Position numbers and translations under genes: made by a program
Shown here: one piece after another, positions 27,170 to 36,609 of the stretch
How the letters are laid out: each line of letters begins with the position of its first letter
Numbering within the stretch: the first letter of the stretch is position 1
Notes under the pieces: generated by a model
The model's database searches: none
What the model was told of the DNA's origin: nothing
Seen by the model: the letters and a program-made list of their open reading frames with translations, nothing else
Origin: CAVWCW01 sp963753615
Lineage (GTDB): Bacteria > Pseudomonadota > Gammaproteobacteria > Chromatiales > Chromatiaceae
Direction of reading: 5' to 3'
Length of the DNA stretch: 64,000 nucleotides
NCBI GenBank assembly: GCA_963753615.1
Contig: CAVWCW010000014.1
Coordinates: 124,001 to 188,000 of the forward strand

Positions 27170-27539
27170 CTGGCATCCGAGCGGCGGCGCGAAGCGGTAG
27201 TTCAAGCCGGGCCAAAGCGCCGGAAATTCAATCGGATCGGAAGCGCCACCCCCCAAGTCCGGCGCGGAGAACAGCACCGGATTCAACGCCCTCTTCTAGC
27301 CGAAGCAGCCCTCGCCAACCGCCCGATCGGCAGCAGGGGGCCTGCGGCACCTGGTGCTCAGGATATGGTCCTAAAGGTCCGCGACCACCATGCGCAGAGC
27401 GGCGCGCCTGAATCAGAGGGAAACGGTCGTTTCGGGAAGTTGCTCGGCTGACGCGCGCGGCCGTTGTCGATCAGAATGTGGCACAACAGAAGCCGGCGGA
27501 CGGGTCCACAACCTCCGCCGCCCGGGGGGAGAAACGGCA
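27170..27539. other. Intergenic region upstream of metH
   Basis: About 370 bp. I looked on both strands for cobalamin and S-adenosylhomocysteine riboswitch cores and found no convincing match. No coding sequence is supported. Confidence 0.4.
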
Positions 27540-27572
27540 GGGGGCCCTCACGACACAGCCGTGCGGGCCCCC
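27540..27572 (-). terminator. GC-rich hairpin after the hexahaem cytochrome gene
   Basis: GGGGGCCC (27540-27547) pairs with GGGCCCCC (27565-27572). It lies 15 bp past the cytochrome stop codon. The T tract is weak, so termination efficiency is uncertain. Confidence 0.55.
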
Positions 27573-27586
27573 GACTGCGGTTGAAG

Positions 27587-30088
27587 CTAGGGAACAACCT
27601 GAATCGCTACCGGATTCGCGCTGGTCATCTCAACGATCCGATTGCGGTCGATCATCTTCTCGTTCACGAGGTCAGGCCTGCCCTGAGCCAAAGCGCGGAG
27701 AAATCTCGGGGGAAGCGCCCGGAACCTCAGGCGTGCCGAAACCGTTACCGGCCCGACTGCGTCGGCTGGAATGTCCACGTCATAGCGTACGTGCTCAGTT
27801 TCCAGGGGCGGTATGGAGAAGCTGTTGTCCGTATGGGTGGAGAGAAACGGCATGAACACCTCTTCCTCTATGAAATGCCCGTCTGCGTCCTTCAGCGGAT
27901 TGCCGTCAGCGTCCGTGGGGATGCGGACAAACTCGTTTCCGAAGTTGGCTAGACCCTTGTAGATCGGTGGATGGTGGTGGCGCTGATTGTAGTCCGGCCC
28001 ATGGATCACATTGGCTTCCAGGGTATCCGGGTCGATTACGCCTCCGCTGACCCCATCCGGTCCCACCAGATTTCGCAGGTCCTCGTCGTCCAGATTTCCA
28101 TCCGGTTGCATTTCGCCGGTCTCCGGGTGGGCGGTGTCCACCAGGGTGCCGGACTCATAGAGCACGCCGTTGGCGTCTTCCACGATCAGTTCGACCCACA
28201 TCTGGCGCTCCTGGGAGAATCCCGACGGGATGTTGTGCCCGGACCCCACATTGGTAACGTCGACGATGACGGAGGCCACGCTGCCGGCGGTTACCTCGGT
28301 GGGCGCCGAAACGGAGATGGTCGCCGCTGATTCCAGCAGTTGCTGTCTCCGCTGCATCTGCCCGATCAGGTTGCCGTTCTGGTCTCGTGCCTCGTCGTCC
28401 TGACCAGGGAAGTCCACCAGCGCGATATCGACCCCGGTAAAGTAGTGGGTGCTGACCTTTTCCCGCTCGTGTACCTGGTTGGGGCGCGGATATACGGTCG
28501 TCTCACCTTCGGCATAGGAACCTGCCGGTGCGGGCGGACCGACATCCATGTGGCAATCCTGACAGGTTACGACGCCTCCGACCTGGTTGTTGAGCGGTCC
28601 GAAGGGTCCGTTTTGCCATTCGGTGAACAGGTTCTCGAGGCGCTGGAAGGGTTCCCCGGTGACCGGGTCTACGGGATCCGCGAGAGCCGAATCCGGAGGC
28701 GTACGCACGTCGTGGCAGGAGGCGCAGAACTCGGCGCTGTCGAGATATCCGTCCTGCAGGTTGATGTCCTTGGCGTGCGCCGATTCATGGACTGGATTGG
28801 GGTCCGGATTGTCGAGCGGGCCGAACTTGGTAGCGCCAGGGTCGAGCACGTAGGCCACGTTGGCGACGCCGTCGCCGAGATGCCCGAGCCCCTGGTCGTC
28901 ATCGTCCGGCATTGAGATCTGATGGCATACATCGCAGGAGATGCCGCGGCGCCCGACCGGGCTGGCGAAATCCCGCATCGGCTGGTCATTGCTGTCGGGA
29001 AGCGTCGGAAGATTCCCCAGGAAGGTGTCCACCGGGTTATGGCAACTCTGGCAGAAAAGCGCGGTTCCATGACTTCCGGCTCCGAACCCGGGGCGGCCGT
29101 TTGCAACCGAGAAACGATTACCTAGGGACTCTAATGCGTTGAAGGTCGGACTGACGGCGGAATAGGCCATCATATTTCCGGACCACTCCTTGTACTGGCG
29201 GGGATGACAGGTGCGGCAAGTCTCCGGGTCGGAGAATTCCGCCATTTCTTGCATCGGCAGCGGGCTGGGGTCGCTTAAAAAGGCGGCCAGTGCCTCGGCC
29301 TCTTCGCTGGTGGCGGTAATTCCGGCGTGCACCTCCTCCTTGGCCAGGGCTCGGATAATTGCTGATGCAGGTTCCCCTGATACATCCGGGCCGGGGTTAC
29401 CGAAACCGTCGTCACCATGGCAAAGATTGCACTGCTTGTCCGCGAAAATGGTCGCAGCGAGTTCGGGGGAGAGCGGCGATGAACTGCAATCCGCCGGGGC
29501 TTTGCGAACACCGGCGTCGACTCGGGTTCCCTGGGTACTGGCCTGGACACGACAGGGAATCGCGGTGAGACCGCTGATCTCGGTACGCCAGCGCCCGTCG
29601 TCTGCGGCCTTGGTGCTGCCCAGATCCGCTCCGGTGAGCGCGTCTGTCAAGTAGACGGTATTCAAGGTGTCGGCATAGCCAAAGGCGAGCAGTGTTGCAG
29701 CGGAACCTTTCCACTTGACCGAATCCATGACCAAAACCGGCCCTGCGCAGTCGGCGGGCGCTTTGGCCACGACGGCCTCCGCCTGGCCGCTGGACGAGGT
29801 TGCCCGCACCCTACAGGGTACGTTCGAGACGGCGTCGATTGTTTTGGCCCAAGCCCCAGAGGCCTTGGCTCTGACCGTCGCGAGCGGCAGACCGCTAGCG
29901 GCGTCAAACAGCGCAATAACGCTTTGCGGGGAATCCTGTCCCTTGAGCACCAATCGCTCTCGATTCAAGTTCCATTTCGCCGTATCGATCGTGACGGCAT
30001 ATGCGTTCGAGACTCCCGCGATACAGCAGAGAATCGTTAACAAAATCCCTACCTTAAACTTAGTGTTCCGTGCATGTTGTAGTGTCAT
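27587..30088 (-). CDS. Hexahaem c-type cytochrome with two N-terminal beta modules
   Basis: 833 residues, with a signal peptide ending near residue 31 ('SNAYA'). Residues about 32-114 and 118-201 are two copies of a beta-rich module, each ending in a Cys pair and 'KAPADC'. Six haem motifs follow: C220 (CNLCH), C291 (CRTCH), C346 (CQSCH), C385 (CDVCH), C455 (CASCH) and C509 (CQDCH). The first lies in a small monohaem-like domain; the others resemble the cytochrome c554/multihaem group. The C-terminal third (about 590-833) is a haem-free beta region ('VDVTNVGSGHNIPSGFSQERQMWVELIV'). Periplasmic or outer-surface electron transfer is likely; the reaction is unknown. The neighbouring gene encodes a secreted peptidase-like protein, divergently. 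Confidence 0.9.
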   Translation of the reverse strand: MTLQHARNTKFKVGILLTILCCIAGVSNAYAVTIDTAKWNLNRERLVLKGQDSPQSVIALFDAASGLPLATVRAKASGAWAKTIDAVSNVPCRVRATSSSGQAEAVVAKAPADCAGPVLVMDSVKWKGSAATLLAFGYADTLNTVYLTDALTGADLGSTKAADDGRWRTEISGLTAIPCRVQASTQGTRVDAGVRKAPADCSSSPLSPELAATIFADKQCNLCHGDDGFGNPGPDVSGEPASAIIRALAKEEVHAGITATSEEAEALAAFLSDPSPLPMQEMAEFSDPETCRTCHPRQYKEWSGNMMAYSAVSPTFNALESLGNRFSVANGRPGFGAGSHGTALFCQSCHNPVDTFLGNLPTLPDSNDQPMRDFASPVGRRGISCDVCHQISMPDDDDQGLGHLGDGVANVAYVLDPGATKFGPLDNPDPNPVHESAHAKDINLQDGYLDSAEFCASCHDVRTPPDSALADPVDPVTGEPFQRLENLFTEWQNGPFGPLNNQVGGVVTCQDCHMDVGPPAPAGSYAEGETTVYPRPNQVHEREKVSTHYFTGVDIALVDFPGQDDEARDQNGNLIGQMQRRQQLLESAATISVSAPTEVTAGSVASVIVDVTNVGSGHNIPSGFSQERQMWVELIVEDANGVLYESGTLVDTAHPETGEMQPDGNLDDEDLRNLVGPDGVSGGVIDPDTLEANVIHGPDYNQRHHHPPIYKGLANFGNEFVRIPTDADGNPLKDADGHFIEEEVFMPFLSTHTDNSFSIPPLETEHVRYDVDIPADAVGPVTVSARLRFRALPPRFLRALAQGRPDLVNEKMIDRNRIVEMTSANPVAIQVVP

Positions 30089-31053
30089 ATTCCTGACTCT
30101 TTATAGTTATGCGGTTAGGCCTGTTTTCCCCAACAACGGCTCGGTATCAGCGCGGCCATGCTAATTACCTAGTTTAGAGCTTGGTCTATTGGTCCCCCGA
30201 TTGCTATAAGCCGAATCCTGTATGCCGGCAGTAAATATCAATCTTTTCAGGGTTATTCTCGGCGGACGCTCGGTTCCCTGTTCGATCGCGGTGTTCCGCC
30301 GCTTTACCCGCAATGGTTTTGGCGCTACCCAGGTTGTAAGTTGCCGCACCCGCGGTCGCTCCGATGCGCCGATTTTAGGGTCTTTACATTTGCGTGGATT
30401 AGGGTATTACCCGGCCTGATCTCGACGACCGGATGCCGATGCAGATCCGTAGCTGTTGCGCATCACCGGCACCCGCGCCGCACCGCTGCCTGCTCCATGG
30501 AATTGATATTTGAGGAGCCGGGGCGCAGCGTTGGGGCGCTGGCTCGGCCCCCTCCTCGGCAGGGCCGGGAGATTGGATATTCAACCGGATCTGACCCATT
30601 ACCCCTGGAAGCCCCGCGGGCAAGCCACCACCGGACCGAACGCACTCTTCCGGCTGCATTTCCCACTCCTATCCTCTCGCGGGCAGCAATCTGCCCCTAG
30701 GGAGACGCTGACCGGGTGCTTTTGACGATAGGCGACAACCCGATCGCAACAGGGCCCTGAACCCGCCGCCTCGAAATCGAGGCTGGCCGACACCCACCGC
30801 CGTGATTCGATTTCGAGCGGGGCACCGTTCCTTCCCCTCCTCAGAACCAGCGGACTCATGGTGAATATTCCACAAAACGCGAGTGAACGGTTCGCTGAGC
30901 CGGAACCCGAAGTTGGAAACAATATAAGTGCGCCCAGACGCCGGCGTATCGAACCTCGGGAAATTCCGGCTCAAGGTACCGATCAACAACGGCCCGAGAC
31001 GCCCGGAATGTCCCATCGAGCCAGCTTGGTTTAGAAAACGACAGGAGACGACC
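30089..31053. other. Long intergenic region between divergent secreted-protein genes
   Basis: 965 bp with no supported gene. Short open frames here lack ribosome sites and composition typical of the neighbours. A small palindrome CCTCGAAATCGAGG lies near 30766-30779. Promoters for both the hexahaem cytochrome and the papain-like protein must be here, but none is obvious. The length is unusual for this dense window. Confidence 0.45.
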
Positions 31054-33057
31054 ATGAAACTCAACGCAAAACATCTCTCGCTTGCCATCGCCGTAGGGTT
31101 GGTATTTTCGCCGGGAAGTAAGGCGGACGATTGTGACGGCGGAACATTCTGCGACGACTTTCCGCAGTTGATGGATTTTCTGCAGTCGGAGGACCGGCGC
31201 AATCCCGAGTATCGTATCGTCCAGCCACGCTTTGGCATGGACGCACTTACGCCTGCCCATAGCCAGTACAGCAGGTCATGCTACTTCTTCGGCATCGCGC
31301 CCATTGTCGAGCAATTGGGCTATACCATGGTCAACCCGGGCGGCAGCTTCAGCTACAGCTTCAACTACGCCGCAGCCGACGGCCTGAAGACCTACCGCGC
31401 TTTCGACGCTGGGTATTTCCTGTCGCCGGAACACCTGATGGCCAAGAGCGTCCACTGGGAATCGCGATACAACCGCTGCGAGTACGATGGCGGCTGGGCA
31501 TGCGATCCGTTCCCTCCGAGCGACGGCGTCAACTCCCGTTGGCAAGGCTTCTACTCCGATGCGACGCTGACCCAGATCAATACCAGCGGCGCGTCCTGCG
31601 CCAACCGATTCGGCGCCGGCGAAGAATATGGCCAGTGCTCGGACCTCACCTCCGACTACGACGCCTGGCTGAATGCCGCGCGCAACGGTTGTGGCGGAGG
31701 AAGCTGTCGGGCCGATGCGGACACGGGCATGTTCTGGTTCGCCAATCAAGTGTTGCAGAACGCGGCGGGGTGTAACGACATGCGGGGATTCCGACCCGAC
31801 CCGTCCAGTTATTCCGAGAAGAAGCATATGCGGCGTGTCGTGAAAAGCTTCGTCGACCACAACCTTCCGCTCCTGGTCACGGTGCGCCAGGGCGGACACT
31901 TCATGGTAATCGTCGGTTACTTCGATCTCGACGCTACCGGGCTCCCCCGCAAGGCGATCGTGCGCGATTCCTCCGATAGCTACCGGCTGCTGCCGCTGAC
32001 CACCGATTGGGATCTGCCCGTTAACAACTCCCTACGCGACCTGTACCCATGGAACCATCATCTCGACGGTGCTTGTGACGCCGGGGGCTGGGCCGCCTCT
32101 CTGGACAGACTGTCCGACGACTTCAAGCTTTGCACCATGCCCGATGGCTGGACCCCGAGCTGCGCAGAGAAGCGTGTATTCGGGGCGGAGCTGGTGTGCG
32201 AGGACAACGGTGTCGAACGCTCGCGCTGGTTCGCCTACGAAGACGATCTGTTCCTCAGCGAAACCACCAATACCTCCTGCGACAAGGTCAAGCTGCGCTA
32301 CGCCGACGGGGACCGCCAGATCGAATCGGTGAGCATCCAAAGGTTCTGGTATTCACCGGACAGTGGCGAATGGCGGGGCGGTTCGGTGTATCGGCCCGAC
32401 CTGCTGAGCACGGCACACTCCTATCGCCACGACACTCCGATCAGCGTGGTGGAATGGGACCGAGTCTGGCCGGACAATTACTGGATGGTCGCCGATGGCC
32501 TCTCCGGGACCTATACCAAGCGGCGCTCGAGCATCCGCATGACCCTGGACGACGGCAGCACCAAGACGATCGAGATCGCTCCCCCCGAGACCTATGGGGT
32601 CGAGCTTCAATGCATCGACAACGGCAGCGTTCGCGCTTCCTATGAGTACGAGGCAGATCACGGCGTGTTCCGGGTTGCCGATACCGAGTCGTACAGCGAC
32701 CGCCAGTTCCTCTATGAATACAACGACCGCTCCTGCGACGAACTCAAGCTCCGCGTCAACCTGGGCGCCGAGGTCGATGTCGTCTCCGCCACCGTGCAGC
32801 GCATGTACTACTCAACCGCCAACGGCGAGTGGCGCCCGGCCCAGTCCGCTTGGTGGCCGGACCACAACCGCCTGGTTGGCGACGGCCTGTCCGGGCACAC
32901 CCATGCGCTTACCTGGGACGACGTCTGGCCCGACAACTATTGGCTGGTTGCCGACGGCATAGGCTCGGGCTCAAGCTACGGCGACCGCAAGACCGTGATT
33001 CGCCTGATCGACGGTGACCTCAACGAGATCCGTGAGATCGAGGTCGTCCCGTATTGA
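31054..33057 (+). CDS. Secreted papain-like (C39-type) protein with two C-terminal repeats
   Basis: 667 residues from an ATG preceded by CAGGAGACGACC. Signal peptide about 1-24. In the N-terminal domain the pattern 'SRSCYFFGIAPIVEQLGY' (C76), 'RQGGHFMVIVGYFD' (H282) and 'IVRDSSD' (D305) matches the Cys-His-Asp order of papain-fold C39-like peptidases. Residues about 377-510 and 515-667 are two copies of a module sharing 'WYS.DSGEWR', 'WPDNYWMVADGLSG' and a Cys pair. Family-level assignment beyond the fold is not possible by eye. It might be a protease, a peptide-cleaving enzyme or a transglutaminase-like protein. It is monocistronic with a strong terminator, and divergent from the hexahaem cytochrome. 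Confidence 0.7.
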   Translation: MKLNAKHLSLAIAVGLVFSPGSKADDCDGGTFCDDFPQLMDFLQSEDRRNPEYRIVQPRFGMDALTPAHSQYSRSCYFFGIAPIVEQLGYTMVNPGGSFSYSFNYAAADGLKTYRAFDAGYFLSPEHLMAKSVHWESRYNRCEYDGGWACDPFPPSDGVNSRWQGFYSDATLTQINTSGASCANRFGAGEEYGQCSDLTSDYDAWLNAARNGCGGGSCRADADTGMFWFANQVLQNAAGCNDMRGFRPDPSSYSEKKHMRRVVKSFVDHNLPLLVTVRQGGHFMVIVGYFDLDATGLPRKAIVRDSSDSYRLLPLTTDWDLPVNNSLRDLYPWNHHLDGACDAGGWAASLDRLSDDFKLCTMPDGWTPSCAEKRVFGAELVCEDNGVERSRWFAYEDDLFLSETTNTSCDKVKLRYADGDRQIESVSIQRFWYSPDSGEWRGGSVYRPDLLSTAHSYRHDTPISVVEWDRVWPDNYWMVADGLSGTYTKRRSSIRMTLDDGSTKTIEIAPPETYGVELQCIDNGSVRASYEYEADHGVFRVADTESYSDRQFLYEYNDRSCDELKLRVNLGAEVDVVSATVQRMYYSTANGEWRPAQSAWWPDHNRLVGDGLSGHTHALTWDDVWPDNYWLVADGIGSGSSYGDRKTVIRLIDGDLNEIREIEVVPY

Positions 33058-33088
33058 CGCCGAGCGACAACCTACCCTACCCATGAAG

Positions 33089-33114
33089 AAAAACGGGAGG
33101 ATCCTCCCGTTTTT
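33089..33114 (+). terminator. Rho-independent terminator after the papain-like gene
   Basis: A perfect 26-bp palindrome with core ACGGGAGGATCCTCCCGT flanked by A and T runs, 32 bp past the stop codon. The flanking runs mean it could stop transcription from either side. Confidence 0.9.
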
Positions 33115-33383
33115 CTTTCCGGCTCTGAAACGCGACCGGAGCCAACCCGCCGCCATTCAAAGGCCGGCCCGAAGTTCGCGCGATCAAACGCCCTTCGCTG
33201 AGCCGGAGTAACTCGCTGGTGCCGCCTGGTGGGCAAACCGGTGCTAAACCCGGGCCGGTGCTGAGCGGCTTTTCCGAGCGGCGGGTTCAAGGCTTGGTTG
33301 GTTGGGCGCTTGCCGCGGCCAATGCGGTTGCCAATCCCCTGGTGCCCTCTATACTGGAGCGAAACCAGAAGCCAAGCCGCTCA

Positions 33384-34136
33384 ATGCCTGAATCCACAGC
33401 CGATGCCAACGCGATCAAATTGCTGATTGCGCAAATCCCCCCGGGCCGACGCATCCGCGGCGACCTCGACCTGAGCGGGGCCGAGCTGCAAAAGCTGCCG
33501 GCGGGGCTGCGAGTCGACGGGGACCTGCTACTGCGCGGCAGCCGACTGCGCCGGCTGCCCAAGGGCCTGCGGGTAGGCGGCAGCCTGGATCTGACCGATG
33601 CCTGGGTAGAGGCGCTGCCCGCCAATCTGCGGGTGGGCGGCGACCTGCTACTGGTCGGCACCCATATCAAGGAATTGCCGAAGGGACTGAGCGTCGGCGG
33701 CCGACTGGATCTGCGCACCACCCCGATCCGGGGCCTGCCCAAGGGGTTGTCCGTGGGCGGCGACCTGGATCTGGCGGCCACCGGGGTGAACAAGGTCCCC
33801 GAGGGTACCCGGGTCGGCGGGGACCTGTACCTGAACGGCTCCCATGTCGACAGCCTGCCCAAGTCCCTGCGCCTGGGCGGCGGCCTGGACCTGTCCGCCA
33901 CCCCCATCGCCCGGCTCCCGGAAGGACTGCGGGTCGAGACCTGGCTCAATCTGGTGGGCACCGCCCTGACCCGACTGCCGGCGGATTTGCGGGTGGGAGA
34001 CTGGCTGGACCTGCGCGGCACCCTGATCGCCGAACTGCCGAAAAAGCTGCGGGTGGGCGGCACCCTGTATCTGGCCGGAAGCCTGGTGGCGGAACTGCCC
34101 AAGCGCCTGCGCAAGGCCGCGCACGTGCAATGGTAG
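33384..34136 (+). CDS. Repeat protein of eleven 20-residue leucine-rich units
   Basis: 250 residues. After a 30-residue N-terminus, eleven units of consensus L-P-x-G-L-R-V-G-G-D-L-D-L-x-G-T-x-I-x-x fill the protein, one every 60 bp. They end at 'AELPKRLRKAAHVQW'. The 20-residue period and the L-P-x-x-L core resemble the short LRR type of YopM/IpaH proteins and related phage or environmental proteins; a solenoid is expected. No signal peptide is seen from the ATG at 33384. Upstream in-frame starts exist (33219) but add low-complexity sequence. It lies 8 bp before the phosphodiesterase gene and is probably cotranscribed. Confidence 0.78.
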   Translation: MPESTADANAIKLLIAQIPPGRRIRGDLDLSGAELQKLPAGLRVDGDLLLRGSRLRRLPKGLRVGGSLDLTDAWVEALPANLRVGGDLLLVGTHIKELPKGLSVGGRLDLRTTPIRGLPKGLSVGGDLDLAATGVNKVPEGTRVGGDLYLNGSHVDSLPKSLRLGGGLDLSATPIARLPEGLRVETWLNLVGTALTRLPADLRVGDWLDLRGTLIAELPKKLRVGGTLYLAGSLVAELPKRLRKAAHVQW

Positions 34137-34143
34137 TCCCGGC

Positions 34144-35301
34144 ATGAACCCGGAACTGCGCCCGGACTACGCCGGCGGCAGCATCGTCAACCTGGCCGCC
34201 AGCATCGCCGCCGCCCTGGGCGCTCCCCCCACCGGCTACGCGCCGCTCCGGGGGCTGGCGCCGACGGATCTGGCCGGCCGGCGCAATATCCTGCTGCTGG
34301 TAATCGACGGCCTGGGCTACCGCTATCTGACTGACCGGGGCCGGGGCAGCTGGATGGCGCGCCAGCTGGCGGACCGCCTGACCTCGGTCTTCCCCCCGAC
34401 CACCGCCAGCGCCATTCCGGCCCTGCTCACCGGCCGGGCCGCTCAACAGCACGGCTTCACCGGCTGGCATACCTACTTCCGGGAGCTCGGCGGCCAGCTG
34501 GCGGTGCTGCCGTTGCGCCGCCGCGGTTCGCGCGAGGCCGTCAAGATCGACCCCCGCGCCCTCTCCGGAGTCCAGCCCCTGTTCCCCCAGTTGAGGGCGG
34601 AGTCTGCCTGCGTGAGTCCGGAGTGGATCGCCGATTCCGGCTTCAACCGGGCCTACAGCGAGGGCGCGGAGGTCCACAGCTACCGCGACCTGACAGGCTT
34701 CTTCGACCGCATCGAAGCCCTGCTGGCAGGCCCCGGGCCACGTTATATCTACGCCTACTGGCCGGAGTTGGACAGTCTCGCCCACCAGTTCGGTGTCGCC
34801 AGCGCGGAGGTACAGCACCACTTCCGCGAGCTGGATCTGGCCCTGGCCGGCTTCTGTGGACGCGCCGCTGGCAGCGACACCGCCCTGCTACTGAGCGCCG
34901 ACCACGGTTTCGTCGACACCACCCCGGCGGCGACGCTTGACCTTGCCGACCATACCCAGCTGGCCGAATGCCTGACCCTGCCGCTGAGCGGCGAACCGCG
35001 GACCGCTTACTGCCACCTTAAACCGGGGGCCGAGGCGAGGTTTCTCGACTACCTGCGCCGCAACCTGGCTGCCGAAGTGGAGCCGGTGCCGAGCCCGGAG
35101 CTGATCGCCGGCGGCTGGTTCGGCCTGGGCACGCCTAATCCTCGCCTCGCAGAGCGAGTGGGCGACTATACGCTGGTGCTGCGCGGCCATCACAGCATCC
35201 GCGAATGGCTGCTCACCGAGCGGCCCTATCGGCAAATTGGGGTGCACGGCGGCCTGTCCGCCGACGAGATGTACGTGCCCCTGGTGCGCCAGGACCTATA
35301 A
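34144..35301 (+). CDS. Type I phosphodiesterase / nucleotide pyrophosphatase family protein
   Basis: 385 residues of the alkaline-phosphatase superfamily. Metal and nucleophile motifs: 'ILLLVIDGLGYRYL' (first metal Asp, about 58), 'FPPTTASAIPALLTG' (nucleophile Thr, about 84), 'YWPELDSLAHQFG' and 'LLLSADHGFVD' (Asp-His metal ligands), with a last His in 'GVHGGLS'. There is no signal peptide, so a cytoplasmic substrate is likely. Substrates in the family range from nucleotides to phospholipid head groups. Placed 8 bp after the LRR gene and 13 bp before a DUF3047 gene. Confidence 0.88.
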   Translation: MNPELRPDYAGGSIVNLAASIAAALGAPPTGYAPLRGLAPTDLAGRRNILLLVIDGLGYRYLTDRGRGSWMARQLADRLTSVFPPTTASAIPALLTGRAAQQHGFTGWHTYFRELGGQLAVLPLRRRGSREAVKIDPRALSGVQPLFPQLRAESACVSPEWIADSGFNRAYSEGAEVHSYRDLTGFFDRIEALLAGPGPRYIYAYWPELDSLAHQFGVASAEVQHHFRELDLALAGFCGRAAGSDTALLLSADHGFVDTTPAATLDLADHTQLAECLTLPLSGEPRTAYCHLKPGAEARFLDYLRRNLAAEVEPVPSPELIAGGWFGLGTPNPRLAERVGDYTLVLRGHHSIREWLLTERPYRQIGVHGGLSADEMYVPLVRQDL

Positions 35302-35313
35302 AGACCCCAGGCC

Positions 35314-35994
35314 ATGCCCGCATCTCTTCCCATCACGACCCTGCGACGCCTGGCTATCGCCACCGGCTCGCTGCTGGCCGGCGCCCTGACTGCCGAGCCG
35401 GTCGCCGACGAGGTGAACGTAGCGGCCTTCTCCGCCGGCAGTCTGGCCGGCTGGGAGGAGGAGCGTTTCGCCGGGAGCACCGAGTACCGGCTGCAGCCCG
35501 GCCCCGACGGCGGCCCTACCGCCCTGCGCGCCCGCACCCAGGGCGCCGCCTCTGGGATGTACCGAGAGATCCCGATCGACCTCGAACGCACCCCCTGGCT
35601 GCACTGGTCCTGGCGCGTGGACGCTGTCTACAGCGGCCTGGATGAGACCCGCAAAGACGGCGACGACTACCCGGCCCGCATCTATGTCGTGATTTCGGGC
35701 GGCCTGCGCTTCTGGAACACCCGGGCGCTGAACTATGTCTGGTCGAGCAGCAGGCCGGTGGGCAGCCACTGGCCCAACGCCTTTACCGCCAATGCCCAGC
35801 TGCTGGCGGTGGAGAGCGGCCCGGAGCATCTGGGCCAATGGCGCCACTACCGACGCAACCTACGGGACGATTGGCAGCAATTGTTCGGCGAAGAGATCGA
35901 CGAGGTCGATGGGGTTGCCTTGATGACGGACAGCGATAACGGCGGCCAGTCCGCCGGGGCCTGGTACGGCGACATCTGGTTCGGCGCCGACTGA
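35314..35994 (+). CDS. DUF3047-family secreted protein
   Basis: 226 residues. Signal peptide about 1-28. The body matches DUF3047: 'WLHWSWRVDAVY', 'KDGDDYPARIYVVISGG', 'ALNYVWSSSRPVGSHWPNAFTANAQLLAVESG' and 'VDGVALMTDSDNGGQSAGAWYGDIWF'. A beta-sandwich periplasmic protein is likely. No catalytic role is known for the family. Third gene of the LRR-phosphodiesterase run. Confidence 0.88.
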   Translation: MPASLPITTLRRLAIATGSLLAGALTAEPVADEVNVAAFSAGSLAGWEEERFAGSTEYRLQPGPDGGPTALRARTQGAASGMYREIPIDLERTPWLHWSWRVDAVYSGLDETRKDGDDYPARIYVVISGGLRFWNTRALNYVWSSSRPVGSHWPNAFTANAQLLAVESGPEHLGQWRHYRRNLRDDWQQLFGEEIDEVDGVALMTDSDNGGQSAGAWYGDIWFGAD

Positions 35995-36114
35995 CCCGCT
36001 GGATCGATCAATCCTAGCCCCTAAAGGCAAAATCAGCGCATAATACCGGGTTTTGGCCCAGCGCTGACTCGGGCGCGCCCTGCCGCCCGCAGACCCCAGA
36101 GGAGTAAAGCCAAG

Positions 36115-36585
36115 ATGAAGATCCGTTCCCCGGCCTTCGCCCACAACGAGACAATCCCGCGCCTGTATACCTGCGACGACAAAGACCTCTCGCCGGCTCT
36201 GCAGTGGTCGGATATCCCGGAGGAGGCAGACAGCCTGGTGCTGATTGTCGACGACCCGGACGCCCCGGACCCGGCGGATCCGAAGATGACCTGGGTGCAC
36301 TGGCTGCTCTACAACCTGCCGGTCACCTGCCAGGGGCTGGCCGAGGCGGTACCTGCAAGTTCTCTGCCCGAGGGCACCCTGGAGGGTAAGAACGACTGGG
36401 ACCGCACCGGCTACGGAGGCCCCTGCCCGCCGACCGGCCGTCACCGTTATTTCTTTAAGCTGTACGCCCTGGACGTCCCCCTGCCGGACCTCGGCACCCC
36501 CACCAAAACCCAGCTGGAGCAGGCCATGCACGGGCACGTGCTGGCCGAGGCGACCCTGATGGGCACCTACCAACGCGAAACTTGA
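36115..36585 (+). CDS. YbhB/YbcL-type PEBP family protein
   Basis: 156 residues with the phosphatidylethanolamine-binding-protein signature: 'FAHNETIPRLYTCDDKDLSPALQWSDIPEEADSLVLIVDDPDAP', 'WVHWLLYNLP' and 'YGGPCPPTGRHRYFFKLYALD'. The anion-binding pocket residues (D..P.., H, GPxPPxGxHRY) are all present. No signal peptide. Role in bacteria is not established. The ATG follows AGAGGAG. It precedes pyruvate kinase by 24 bp. Confidence 0.95.
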   Translation: MKIRSPAFAHNETIPRLYTCDDKDLSPALQWSDIPEEADSLVLIVDDPDAPDPADPKMTWVHWLLYNLPVTCQGLAEAVPASSLPEGTLEGKNDWDRTGYGGPCPPTGRHRYFFKLYALDVPLPDLGTPTKTQLEQAMHGHVLAEATLMGTYQRET

Positions 36586-36609
36586 GCCCCCAGCCGCAAC
36601 CCGAACGCC

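Noticed and set aside
27170..27480. Possible cobalamin or S-adenosylhomocysteine riboswitch upstream of metH
   Set aside because: GC-rich stretches with GAGG and GCTGC words exist on the minus strand, but the B12 box and the conserved SAH core could not be laid out. The TATAAT so close to the start also leaves almost no leader. A covariance-model search would settle it.
30222..30700. Short open frames in the 965-bp gap
   Set aside because: No ribosome sites, arginine-rich random-looking composition and no family match, so not reported as genes.
33440..34130. 60-bp periodic DNA that could be mistaken for a CRISPR or satellite array
   Set aside because: The period encodes the 20-residue leucine-rich units in one long frame. 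Units vary at the wobble and at non-core positions, with no constant repeat and unique spacers.
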